Origin: an uncultured Anaerolineaceae bacterium
GTDB taxonomy: Bacteria; Chloroflexota; Anaerolineae; Anaerolineales; Anaerolineaceae
Direction: 5' to 3'
Length of the DNA: 64,000 nucleotides
Assembly (NCBI GenBank): GCA_927443345.1
Contig: CAKMKJ010000011.1
Coordinates: 24,740 to 88,739, forward strand
In this document: in pieces, positions 39,750-48,225 of the stretch
How positions within the stretch are numbered: position 1 is the stretch's first letter
Layout: each line of letters opens with the position of its first letter
Made by a program: the position numbers and the translations under genes
Notes under the pieces: generated by a model
Told to the model about the DNA's origin: nothing
Seen by the model: only the letters and a program-made list of their open reading frames with translations
The model's database searches: none

Positions 39750-39781
39750 CATGAAGCAGAGGGATAACCCTCTGCTTCATG
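39750..39781 (-). promoter_or_regulatory. Intercistronic hairpin after the binding-protein gene
   Basis: A perfect inverted repeat with 14-bp arms CATGAAGCAGAGGG and its complement around ATAA. It lies 14 bases past the binding-protein stop, with no T-run on the minus strand. This is the usual position for a 3' stabiliser or partial attenuator that keeps the binding protein more abundant than the ATPase and permease. Confidence 0.7.
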
Positions 39782-39794
39782 ATGGTCAAAAAGT

Positions 39795-40877
39795 CTACTT
39801 CAAGTCGTCAGCGCTGATGTATCCGCTGTCAACAAGTTCTTTTTCGTAGTTGCTGATGTCAATGCTGATCGGGATCAAGAGATAAGAGGGGACAATTTTA
39901 ACTTCATTGTCATAGGTTTCAGTGTCATTAATTTCAACTGTCTCACCCTTGAGGGCTTGATCAACCATCTTGGCAGTCTGGGCAGCAAGTACACGAGTGT
40001 CTTTGAAGACGGTGTAGGTCTGTTCGCCAGCAATCATTGATTTGATTGAAGCAACTTCTGCATCCTGTCCAGTGACAACCGGGCATTTCAATTCGGGTGT
40101 GCAGTAGCCAACACCCTTCAATGAAGAGAGGATACCGATGGAAAGACCATCATAGGGGGATAAAACGCCATCGATTTTTTCATCGGTGTAAAAGGCGCTC
40201 AGGAGGTTGTCCATACGAGACTGGGCAGTTGCGGCAAGCCAGCGTAAGGTTCCAACTTTGTCCATACCCATTTGACCACTCTGAACAACCAATACACCAC
40301 TATCGATGTAGGGTTGAATTACAGACATGGCGCCATCATAGAAATAGAAAGCGTTGGTATCGTCAGGTGAACCACCGAAGAGCTCAATATTGAATGGGCC
40401 AGTGGCGCCATCTAATACACCGAGACCCGTGAGGAGCTGGGTACCCTGGATGACACCCACACCGAAATTATCGAAGGTGGCGTAGTAATCCACATTCTCG
40501 GTCTTGGTGATCAAACGATCGTAGGAGATAACCAAAACACCAGCATCACTGGCTTTTTGGAGCACATCAGACATGGTTGAGCCATCAACAGCCGCGATCA
40601 CGAGAACATCGGCACCCTTGGTGACCATGTTTTCGATTTGTGACAATTGATTTTGGATGTCGTTGTCAGCAAATTGTAAATCAGCCTGGTAGCCCAATGC
40701 TTCAAAGGCTTTGACCATGCTCTCGCCGTCAGAAATCCAACGGGTTGAAGTTTTGGTAGGCATAGAAATACCAACCATCTTAACATCAGATTCCGCTGCG
40801 GGTGCACCGCAAGCAGCAAGCACAAAGCTTAAAAGAATTACCAATGCAACTAACTTGTAAAGAATACTTTTGGACAT
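39795..40877 (-). CDS. chvE: Monosaccharide-binding lipoprotein (ChvE-like)
   Basis: A 360-residue periplasmic-type binding protein. The signal peptide ends [12 protein letters not shown] with the lipid Cys at 23. The body follows the ChvE pattern: [39 protein letters not shown] and [15 protein letters not shown]. ChvE-type proteins bind arabinose, galactose or glucose, which fits the adjacent araBAD genes. SD AAGGAGAAGG precedes the ATG. Confidence 0.92.
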   Translation of the reverse strand: MSKSILYKLVALVILLSFVLAACGAPAAESDVKMVGISMPTKTSTRWISDGESMVKAFEALGYQADLQFADNDIQNQLSQIENMVTKGADVLVIAAVDGSTMSDVLQKASDAGVLVISYDRLITKTENVDYYATFDNFGVGVIQGTQLLTGLGVLDGATGPFNIELFGGSPDDTNAFYFYDGAMSVIQPYIDSGVLVVQSGQMGMDKVGTLRWLAATAQSRMDNLLSAFYTDEKIDGVLSPYDGLSIGILSSLKGVGYCTPELKCPVVTGQDAEVASIKSMIAGEQTYTVFKDTRVLAAQTAKMVDQALKGETVEINDTETYDNEVKIVPSYLLIPISIDISNYEKELVDSGYISADDLK

Positions 40878-41038
40878 TTCCTTCTCCTTGAATGAAAAAT
40901 TTGGTTTTGTTGACGTTATTTCAAATATTACTGTTTTTTTTTGAAAACACCGTCTTCGACCTTGTTACTGTATCTTGTGTTGTGTTCCTCACCTCCTTTA
41001 CATTACCTCACATTAAGAAAGATTGAAGTAAAAAATGG

Positions 41039-42070
41039 TTATGTATTTCGCACAGTACTTTCGCGAATTACGAGAATCGGTTTGATTATTGTTGGTGTGA
41101 GCTGTAGTGATTTGTTTTCCAGTCTGGCTTGAATCATTTCTGCCATTTTTTGAACCGCTAAAGCACCAGATAATTGAAGATCTTGAAAAATCGTTGATAA
41201 TGAAGGGTATAAATAAGCGGACTCTAATAAATTATCAAAACCAATAACCGCCAAATCTTCAGGTATTTTTAAACCTCGCTTCAAAGCAACTCTGAGTGCG
41301 CTCTGTGCCATCTGGTCGTTTCCGACAAAAACCGCATCCATTTGAGGGTAGGAATCAAAAAGCTGGAAAATTGCCTGCTCTCCACTTGCAGATGACCAAT
41401 TACCTTCCCTGCAATGCTCTTCTTTCGGATCAAAGCCTGCGGAAATCAGGGCATCCTGCCAACCCAGCTTTCGTTGGCGAGCTTCCCACCATTCAAGGGG
41501 GCCAGAAATGTGTCCGATTTTTTTCTTTCCCAGGCTCACTAAATGTTCAGTAGCCATTTTTGCGCCAAGATAATTATCCACCGAAACAAAATTTACATTT
41601 TCTCGATTTCCCATGGTTAAGAAGATGATGGGAATATTGATCTTTGGAAGAAGATCAATCAGCCAACTTCGATTGTCACCTATTTCAGACACTGCCCAAA
41701 TGATGCCATCCACCTGGTGAGAACCAAACCATTGAAAAACAGGTTGGACATTATCAGCGCTTTCTATTTCTTTGAGGAGTAATCCATAGCCTAATTCTTG
41801 AGCCTTATTCGTAATACCGTTTAAAGTTCTTGAGGGACCGATGTATTTGAGCCCTGATATCACCACACCAAAGAGATAACTCTTTTGACGGCTCAGACTT
41901 TGAGCGATCGCACTGGGGTGGTAGCTCATCTCAACCATGATCTTTTTAACACGCGAACGGGTTTCGTCTGCAACATCTTGACGATTATTTAACACACGAG
42001 AAACAGTCTGCCTTGAAACCCCGGCTTTTGCGGCAACATCATAAATTGTTGTCTTATTTTTATCAGCCAA
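41039..42070 (-). CDS. LacI-family regulator (paralogue B)
   Basis: A 343-residue repressor with HTH TTIYDVAAKAGVSRQTVSRV, hinge RSRVKKIMVEMSYHPSAIAQSLS and a sugar-binding core. The start is TTG at 42070 behind GAGGAA. It is closely similar to paralogue A over its length. It is the gene upstream of the ChvE/Mms operon and is likely its regulator (inference). The different operator arms suggest that A and B have separated in DNA specificity. Confidence 0.93.
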   Translation of the reverse strand: MADKNKTTIYDVAAKAGVSRQTVSRVLNNRQDVADETRSRVKKIMVEMSYHPSAIAQSLSRQKSYLFGVVISGLKYIGPSRTLNGITNKAQELGYGLLLKEIESADNVQPVFQWFGSHQVDGIIWAVSEIGDNRSWLIDLLPKINIPIIFLTMGNRENVNFVSVDNYLGAKMATEHLVSLGKKKIGHISGPLEWWEARQRKLGWQDALISAGFDPKEEHCREGNWSSASGEQAIFQLFDSYPQMDAVFVGNDQMAQSALRVALKRGLKIPEDLAVIGFDNLLESAYLYPSLSTIFQDLQLSGALAVQKMAEMIQARLENKSLQLTPTIIKPILVIRESTVRNT

Positions 42071-42102
42071 AGGTTCCTCAAAAATGTTTAGGGAGTGGAA
42101 TT

Positions 42103-42128
42103 CGTGAGCGCTCACGTGAGCGCTCACG
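42103..42128. promoter_or_regulatory. Tandem LacI-type operators of paralogue B
   Basis: Two adjoining perfect 12-bp palindromes GTGAGCGCTCAC (42104-42115 and 42116-42127), themselves forming a 26-bp palindrome. They directly follow the -10 box of the paralogue B promoter, so autorepression is predicted. Confidence 0.85.
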
Positions 42129-42131
42129 AAC

Positions 42132-42160
42132 ATAATAGCAAATTCAATTACCGAAGTCAA
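42132..42160 (-). promoter_or_regulatory. Promoter of LacI paralogue B
   Basis: Minus strand -35 TTGACT (42160-42155), 17-base spacer, -10 TATTAT (42137-42132). Box sequences, spacing and most flanking bases are the same as in the paralogue A promoter, showing a duplicated control region. Confidence 0.8.
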
Positions 42161-42313
42161 TAGGATTTAGACAACTTACCCAGTCAATTTACAAGGTTAA
42201 ACGGTTAACCTGTCAAATTTTTACAGAATCATGGGTTATTGTTGCCTGTCATTTCGTTTTCGAACCGATTGACTTCATCAGAAAACCTGCATTTCTTCAC
42301 TATCCCAAATAAA

Positions 42314-42338
42314 GAACCGGGCGATTTCTGCCCGGCTC
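42314..42338 (-). terminator. Terminator after the NBR1-Ig lipoprotein gene
   Basis: Minus strand GAGCCGGGC, 7-base loop, GCCCGGTTC, then TTTATTTG. It lies 22 bases past the stop at 42360. Confidence 0.8.
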
Positions 42339-42359
42339 TCACATTTTCTATTTTTACGA

Positions 42360-42986
42360 TTATGGGTTTCCAACCACGATCTTCATGCTCAATTCTTCTC
42401 CAAACAAGTGCCCATCACCGTTCACTAATCGCCAATAGCTGTAATGTGTGCCAGTTGAGGAGGGCGCGGTAAAAATAACCGTGACCTGAACAGAACTGCC
42501 TGGCTTTACATCATTGGGAAGGTATACATAGAGCATCTCTTTGGCATCTTTCACCCCCTCCAGATACGCAAGGCGATAGGAGGTCTTCCAGGTGGTTTCA
42601 CCAATATTCTTGATGGCCCAAACTTTTATCACGTTGGAGCCCGCTTTGACAATCGTGCCGTCAGGGATAGTGACATCAGATACGTAGACGGCTTTGTCTT
42701 CCACCGATCCCTGCGGATCAACACGAACCGTGGCAGTAGGAGTCACATCAACCACAGCTACTGTTGGTGTCGGTGGTTCCATGGTTGGCGTAGCGGTAGG
42801 TTCGGAGGTCGGCGTGGCTGATGGCGTAAGCGCCGCATTTTGGGTAAACTCAGCCTGGATGGTGGCAGCAATTTGCGTAATTTTGACTGCCGGGTCTTCG
42901 GTGGGTGTTGCTGCAGCACATGCCGAAAGTAATAAGGTGGTGAGGACGAGGGCAGCGATTCCCCCCCTGCTAATTTTTAATTTCAT
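42360..42986 (-). CDS. NBR1-Ig-like domain lipoprotein
   Basis: A 208-residue lipoprotein. The signal peptide ends TTLLLSAC (Cys 22), a Thr/Pro-rich linker runs to about residue 90, and a C-terminal NBR1 Ig-like (FW) domain follows with the tryptophans in VWAIKNIGETTWKTSYRL and YSYWRLVNGDGHLFGEEL. Such domains are common on Chloroflexota surface proteins; ligand unknown. Confidence 0.8.
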   Translation of the reverse strand: MKLKISRGGIAALVLTTLLLSACAAATPTEDPAVKITQIAATIQAEFTQNAALTPSATPTSEPTATPTMEPPTPTVAVVDVTPTATVRVDPQGSVEDKAVYVSDVTIPDGTIVKAGSNVIKVWAIKNIGETTWKTSYRLAYLEGVKDAKEMLYVYLPNDVKPGSSVQVTVIFTAPSSTGTHYSYWRLVNGDGHLFGEELSMKIVVGNP

Positions 42987-43140
42987 GATCGTTTTCCTTC
43001 TTTTATATCTAGTATTATTTTCGAGACGTAATTGTCAGGCGAAACGATGCTATTGTCAAGGCACACCCATGAGGTAAAAATCAAAATCAGGGTAACTTTT
43101 TGTGTCAATCTTTTTAGTATAAATCTCATATAATTACCCT

Positions 43141-43447
43141 ATGCTCTTTAAATTCTGTTGCCATGAAGAAAATGGATCTCTTTGGCCTCATCTTTATTGA
43201 GACCAAAAGGCATATGGCAAAATACGCAGACCTGACTGATGAAGAAGTCTAGCGCATCGAGCTCACTATCAAACGAGGTTTAAACACCCTTTTCAACACC
43301 CTCGCCGTGGATCTTATGTACTCCTTGATGGTCTTGGTTGGCATTCCGCACATCCATATTCATGTCATTGGCCGCCACCGCGGTGCACCGCCAGCATATT
43401 GGGGCTCGAATCGCCAAACACACCTAAGGTTGGAAAAGCAGAGATAA
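43141..43447 (+). pseudogene. Decayed HIT-family hydrolase
   Basis: The frame at 43141 encodes a start resembling HIT proteins (MLFKFCCHEENGSLWPHLY), then a frameshift near 43196 leads into IETKRHMAKYADLTDEEV, a stop at 43250-43252, and further on the intact HIT motif GIPHIHIHVIGRHRGAPP. The order of pieces matches a HIT nucleotide hydrolase/transferase. At least two lesions plus lost residues in the middle make it non-functional. Confidence 0.75.
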
Positions 43448-43524
43448 AAAAGGCTGCGAACCTTTATTATGGTGAATGCCACATCAGCTTGAACTTGGCT
43501 CTGAAGTCAAGAGGAGGTCGTTCT

Positions 43525-44022
43525 ATGTTCCACAAGATAATGTCAACCAGTATCCTGCTTCTATTAATGGCACTTTCTGGCTGTCAAAAGGCGGAAAAAA
43601 TGCAAAAGATTTCACAAATCGCTTATGTTTCTGAATCAGGCACCATCTTGCCTGAACTGCAATGGCATGAAAAATTCGTCATTCAACAAAGTTTAATCAC
43701 CTTTACGCGTTCAGGCATTGCAGGCGCGAGCGAAGTAAACGCCGGCAGTTGGCCGGTGCCTTTCGATTCAGAAGCTTTACTAAACCTCTATGAAACCCTT
43801 GAAAATGTCGATTTGACCAAAATTGACCGCATCGAACCCGTTGACCAACCGGATGGCGGCGGAAGTGAGTATTATCAGTTGACATATTCAAATAACAAAA
43901 GATGGTCGCTTGAATATTCTCTCGGCGTCACCTACACCAACGGCGAATGGATCACCCAACCGGTGCAAGATTTTATAAAAACGCTTCAACTGCCAACTGA
44001 AGCAGCCAACAGGTATAAATGA
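43525..44022 (+). CDS. Small lipoprotein of unknown function
   Basis: A 165-residue protein with signal MFHKIMSTSILLLLMALSGC (lipid Cys at 20). The rest is a single soluble domain with a GSWPVPFDSEALLNLYETLE segment and YQLTYSNNKRWSLEYSL; I do not recognise the family. SD AGAGGAGG precedes the ATG at 43525. Its stop overlaps the start of the next gene (ATGATGA), so the pair is co-translated. Confidence 0.7.
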   Translation: MFHKIMSTSILLLLMALSGCQKAEKMQKISQIAYVSESGTILPELQWHEKFVIQQSLITFTRSGIAGASEVNAGSWPVPFDSEALLNLYETLENVDLTKIDRIEPVDQPDGGGSEYYQLTYSNNKRWSLEYSLGVTYTNGEWITQPVQDFIKTLQLPTEAANRYK

Positions 44023-44537
44023 TGAACCATAGAATCGAACTCTTCAACAAAAAACAACCTGTTCTCTTAATTTCGCTCTTTCTTTTGCTGGTGGGCGGTG
44101 GCGCGCTTTATTTGCTCTTCAACTACATCTACCCAAAACTAGGTGGATTCTTTAACCTAAAGGTCACGGCGGTGGTGTCTATTTTTGCCATCGTCATCTG
44201 GACAATCTTCATCGTCATCAGACACTCCTCCAGAAAAAAACCAGGTTTAATCATTGATTCAGAGGGCATCACCAACCGCACCAATATCACCAGCACCGAG
44301 TTCATCCCCTGGAGAGACATCACCGGATTCAAAGAAATCGACGGAAGCTTTAAGCACAAATTAATTGTGGTTGAGCTCAAAAACCCCGGTGCATACATCA
44401 ATAAAACGCCAAAGATGAGCGCCAGCCGCCAGGTTCAGTTTCGCCAAACCGGTTCTCCCATCTTGATCACCGCCACCACCCTGGAGTACGATCCAAATCG
44501 GCTTGTAGCACTGCTCAAAGAACGTATTAAGAATTAA
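44019..44537 (+). CDS. Two-TM membrane protein with PH-like cytosolic domain
   Basis: A 172-residue protein. Two hydrophobic helices (about residues 13-35 and 46-67) are followed by a domain with GLIIDSEGITNRTNI, EFIPWRDITGFKEID and a C-terminal RLVALLKERIKN. This layout resembles STM3941-type proteins. It overlaps the upstream lipoprotein gene by 4 bases. Function unknown. Confidence 0.7.
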   Translation: MMNHRIELFNKKQPVLLISLFLLLVGGGALYLLFNYIYPKLGGFFNLKVTAVVSIFAIVIWTIFIVIRHSSRKKPGLIIDSEGITNRTNITSTEFIPWRDITGFKEIDGSFKHKLIVVELKNPGAYINKTPKMSASRQVQFRQTGSPILITATTLEYDPNRLVALLKERIKN

Positions 44538-44640
44538 GGACTCTCATCTCGAAATAGCACGCCAAAACACTAATCTTCTAAAAGCCCAACCATTTGCTAT
44601 AATTAGCTACTTATCTTATCTTGGTCAGGAATCAATCTTT

Positions 44641-45240
44641 ATGGGTCACAAAATTTACTTTGCCGATAATCTCGGTATTTTACAGTCTTTGCCCTCTGAA
44701 TCAGTAAGCCTTATTTATATCGACCCCCCCTTTAACACCGGTAAAACCCAGGCCCGCACACAAATCAAGATTGAGAAATCTGACGATGGTGACCGCACTG
44801 GTTTCGCCGGTCAGCGCTATAACACTGTTAAGATCGGCTCTCAAGCCTACAGCGATACTTTTGACGACTTTCTGAATTTTCTTGAACCGCGTCTGATAGA
44901 AGCCAGGCGCATTCTCAAACCCAATGGCAGCCTCTACTTTCACATTGATTACCGTGAAGTGCATTACTGCAAAATTCTTCTCGACCAGATTTTTGGACGT
45001 TCAAGTTTCTTGAATGAGATCATCTGGGCTTACGACTACGGCGCACGCACCAAAAAGAAGTGGCCACCCAAACACGATAACATCCTCTGGTATGCCAAGG
45101 ACCCTGAAAATTATATCTTTAACGTGGATGAAATTGAGCGCATCCCCTACATGGCCCCCGGCTTGGTCGGACCCGAAAAAGCAGCCATCGGCAAACTGCC
45201 GACCGATACCTGGTGGCATACGATAGTTTGTTGGAATTAA
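44641..45240 (+). pseudogene. Site-specific DNA methyltransferase, truncated by insertion
   Basis: A 199-residue N-terminal fragment of a DNA N4/N6 methyltransferase. Motif IV is IDPPFNTGKTQ near residue 27, and PNGSLYFHIDYREVHY and WAYDYGARTKKKWPPKHDN follow. The frame stops just after DTWWHTIV, where family members normally continue through PT..KE..GYPTQKP and the SAM-binding motif. The last three residues and the following AT-rich DNA are foreign. An extended -10 TGCTATAAT lies at about 44593. The missing half was not found in the window. Confidence 0.85.
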
Positions 45241-45246
45241 TTATTT

Positions 45247-45306
45247 GTTGATAGTATCAACCCTGAAATTTTTTAATGAACTACCTGTGTCTTTTTTATC
45301 AACCCT
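45247..45306. repeat. Candidate recombinase sites at the element end
   Basis: A 15-bp palindrome GTTGATA-G-TATCAAC at 45247-45261, about 20 bases inside the breakpoint, and a 10-bp direct repeat TATCAACCCT at 45255-45264 and 45297-45306. Such paired short repeats near an end fit binding sites for tyrosine recombinases. Confidence 0.45.
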
Positions 45307-45429
45307 ATTAACAAACAAACCACCGGCTTTGAACGGCGGTCGCGCTGTAAGTAACGCGATATTCAACCATTCATTAACAATGGTTAGTGTTTTTTTTTAG
45401 ATGTTTTAAGAGTAATCGAAAAATGTTGA

Positions 45430-45954
45430 TTATTGGGGATTTTTTAGTTGTTCATTTTCTTGTAAACGGGTTAAATGGACTAGTTGATTGTCATTCTGCC
45501 TTTTTAATTCATCACGTTCCAATAATAATTCTCGATTTTTCTTTTCTTGAATTTTAATTTCTTGTTTCAATTCTTCCAAGGATTTAATAACATCTAATTT
45601 TGAAATATGGTTATACCGTTCTCGAAATATACTGTCAAGCGACCTTTTTGATTTACTTGCTTTATTCTTTTTTTCCTTTTTTGAATTGAGGAATTTAGGA
45701 TTTAAACTATGGAAAATTTCTTTTACACTTTTATTCTTATATAGTGTTGAGTGAGAAATTCCTTTCCCATCCTTTTCCACTTTCCTTGTGGCTTCTAAAA
45801 AGGTAGCTTCAGTAACTTCATTAACTTCAATGTTGTTTTCATTTATCCATTTTTTTGCTCGTTCTGCTAAATTTATCGAACGTTTCGCTTTTGCATTGTT
45901 ATTTTGATGAAATTCAGGTGGAATACTTTTATCCCTCAATTTATCATTAATCAT
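45430..45954 (-). CDS. tnpC: TnpC-like accessory transposition protein
   Basis: A 174-residue Lys/Glu-rich protein. The N-terminal part (ERAKKWINENN...GKGISHSTLYKNKSVKEIFHSL) resembles the small DNA-binding domain of Tn554 TnpC/DUF6262 proteins. Residues from about 118 form a predicted coiled coil (LEELKQEIKIQEKKNREL). It overlaps the end of the second TnpB-like gene by 8 bases and has SD GAGGAAAA. It is the last gene of the recombinase operon, nearest the element end. Confidence 0.65.
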   Translation of the reverse strand: MINDKLRDKSIPPEFHQNNNAKAKRSINLAERAKKWINENNIEVNEVTEATFLEATRKVEKDGKGISHSTLYKNKSVKEIFHSLNPKFLNSKKEKKNKASKSKRSLDSIFRERYNHISKLDVIKSLEELKQEIKIQEKKNRELLLERDELKRQNDNQLVHLTRLQENEQLKNPQ

Positions 45955-48184
45955 CGTTTTCCTCGTCTAGAGAGGGAGTCTCTGGTTCCTGACTTTTTGG
46001 AGGAAGCAATGGATTAATGTCGAGTCCTAGTTCTGGGTTATTTTCAATTTCGCCAAACAATTCATTTGAATCCTCATGTTTTTCGAACTCAAGTATATTG
46101 CTCCAGCTATCTAGCTCGGCTAATGAAATTTTCCAATTCCGAGAATTAATTCGTAGGCGTTCCGCCATTACATGCTGGTCGCTCTTTTCATAAAAATCAG
46201 CTACTTTATCGCAACCTTCAATTTTCGATATTATTTCATGTCGTTTTTCCGATTGGGGTATAAAGGAATTACAGCGAGCGCACATAAAATCTGCTTCACA
46301 TGAGCAGTAAACACCACACTTTCCCCCAATTACTTTTCGCAAAGCTCCAAAACGTTTTAAGCATTCTTGTTCAAACCGTTGAATATCATCGATACTTCGA
46401 ATTACACCGGGTTCTATTCGAAGCTCCCCTCCAATTTCATTAATCAACGAATACAACTGTTCCAAAATCACTTCATCAGGTTCATGTGAATAATAATCTG
46501 TAACTAATGAGTTAACATGGTGTAAAAGTTTAGCAATTCTTTCCAGTGGAACACCTTTTTGTTTCAAATATCCAGCAAAACCATGTCGATAAGTATGTGA
46601 AGAAAGGCTTATTACATTACCATCTTCATCAATCAAGTTATGCTCTAATAAAATAAAGTAGATGCATTTGTTGATTGTTTGATTCGTAAGATGAACTCCT
46701 CTCCATTGGAATAAAAAGGTATATTCCTTATCCATAAAAAAACGCTCTAAAGAAAATTGTTTGTCAACTGAATTACATTTGATTGGTTGTAATTTTCTTC
46801 CATGCACTTCTAAATGAAATTTCATAAACATTTTCATCGCATCAATAATTACTTCAGGCGCGTATGTTTTTTGTAATCCAATCTTCCCTTTTGTATAAAT
46901 CTCAAAAACATATGCCCATATAGATTCGGTTTCGAACGCATTTTCTTCCTGATTAAACTGGGGAAGCTGAATATATTTAATACTTTTTTCTAAACAGAGT
47001 TGTTGAATTTCGCTAATCCTCATTCCAGTTAACGAAATTATCAATACTGCAAGATACCCAATAATTGCTCCTGAAATTAATGGTTCTGCTTGAAATAAAA
47101 TGGATGATTCATTTTCATCCATAATCGCCCGTTTTTTTGCCATAAACAAAAACTCGCCAATCTTTCTGTCAGGTATAAGAATTCCTGAATTTAAACCATC
47201 TCGAAAACTTCCAAGAGGGATATTTTGTTCTATTGAAAAATCTACTGTTGCTTGATTCCGATTATTAGCTCCTGCGTGGAGAAAACCAAATTGCAAAGCT
47301 CTTAAAAAGAAAAATGGAGACCTTGGTTCACCAATAAATTGAATGAATATTTCTGTAGATTTCAATCCACTTTCATTTACCCAAAAATCATATGTAGCCT
47401 TTGAATACTTACCGGAATGATGTATTACCCATTGAGCTTTGTTCCACACACGAAATGATAGACTTCCGATTCTATCAAAATTTGGCATTTCTATTTCACA
47501 TGGAAGTTGTAATTGGTTCGTTTCCAATTGCTGTTTTATTGTATTTATTTTTGAATGAAGTAATAACATCCATTCACACCTAGTTCTGGCTATTGCTACT
47601 AGGTTAGTTATGTTTTTCTTTAAAGGGGCAGTCTGTTTCTGTTTTTTTTGTTGTGTTTTTTCGTTTTCAGTTACACGAATTCTATAGAGGTCGCTAATAT
47701 CCGAATTGAATTCAGGTAACAAATACTCTTGTAATTGAGATTGTAAATCGGAAGAATAATCATCAAGAAATCTGTGGCTGTGGGTTAAAAATGAATTGTA
47801 GGAAACTAATTTATTACCGATAACAAAACCGCATTTTTTGTATTCAAGAAAGATTTTTTTTATATCAAGGCTGCTATCAATTGTGTATTGTTGCTCGGTA
47901 GCCCACCTGAACAAAGAATTTAGGTTGCTAAGTCTATTATATAAGCTAGCAGATTCTCCTTCCTCGTTCATCATAATTGCATATACAACAAATCGATTTA
48001 ACCATGGGGTCTTTGAGATGGTCTTTAAAAGTAATTTTACAACCCTTTTTGGAAGCTCATAAAAGCGGTCATAAAATTCCGGGATAGTTAATTTGATTTT
48101 TTTATCAATTATTAGTTCAAGCTCATTATATTCTTCAGAAGCTACTTTCTTTCCACTACTCTCTGCTTTAGAAATGTCGCTCAT
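45947..48184 (-). CDS. tnpB: TnpB-like tyrosine recombinase (second copy)
   Basis: A 745-residue tyrosine recombinase. The active site is R389 (LTGMRISEI), H530 and R533 (HTYR), H556 (LLHH) and the nucleophile at Y564 or Y565 (TDYYSH), so it looks catalytically competent. A cysteine cluster typical of TnpB follows: GKCGVYCSCEADFMCARCNS (about 621-640). It begins 41 bases after the first TnpB-like gene with SD GGAGG and is a diverged paralogue of it. Confidence 0.85.
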   Translation of the reverse strand: MSDISKAESSGKKVASEEYNELELIIDKKIKLTIPEFYDRFYELPKRVVKLLLKTISKTPWLNRFVVYAIMMNEEGESASLYNRLSNLNSLFRWATEQQYTIDSSLDIKKIFLEYKKCGFVIGNKLVSYNSFLTHSHRFLDDYSSDLQSQLQEYLLPEFNSDISDLYRIRVTENEKTQQKKQKQTAPLKKNITNLVAIARTRCEWMLLLHSKINTIKQQLETNQLQLPCEIEMPNFDRIGSLSFRVWNKAQWVIHHSGKYSKATYDFWVNESGLKSTEIFIQFIGEPRSPFFFLRALQFGFLHAGANNRNQATVDFSIEQNIPLGSFRDGLNSGILIPDRKIGEFLFMAKKRAIMDENESSILFQAEPLISGAIIGYLAVLIISLTGMRISEIQQLCLEKSIKYIQLPQFNQEENAFETESIWAYVFEIYTKGKIGLQKTYAPEVIIDAMKMFMKFHLEVHGRKLQPIKCNSVDKQFSLERFFMDKEYTFLFQWRGVHLTNQTINKCIYFILLEHNLIDEDGNVISLSSHTYRHGFAGYLKQKGVPLERIAKLLHHVNSLVTDYYSHEPDEVILEQLYSLINEIGGELRIEPGVIRSIDDIQRFEQECLKRFGALRKVIGGKCGVYCSCEADFMCARCNSFIPQSEKRHEIISKIEGCDKVADFYEKSDQHVMAERLRINSRNWKISLAELDSWSNILEFEKHEDSNELFGEIENNPELGLDINPLLPPKSQEPETPSLDEENDD

Positions 48185-48225
48185 ATTAGAAACCTCCGTG
48201 AAATAAAGTTCATAATAAATCCCAC

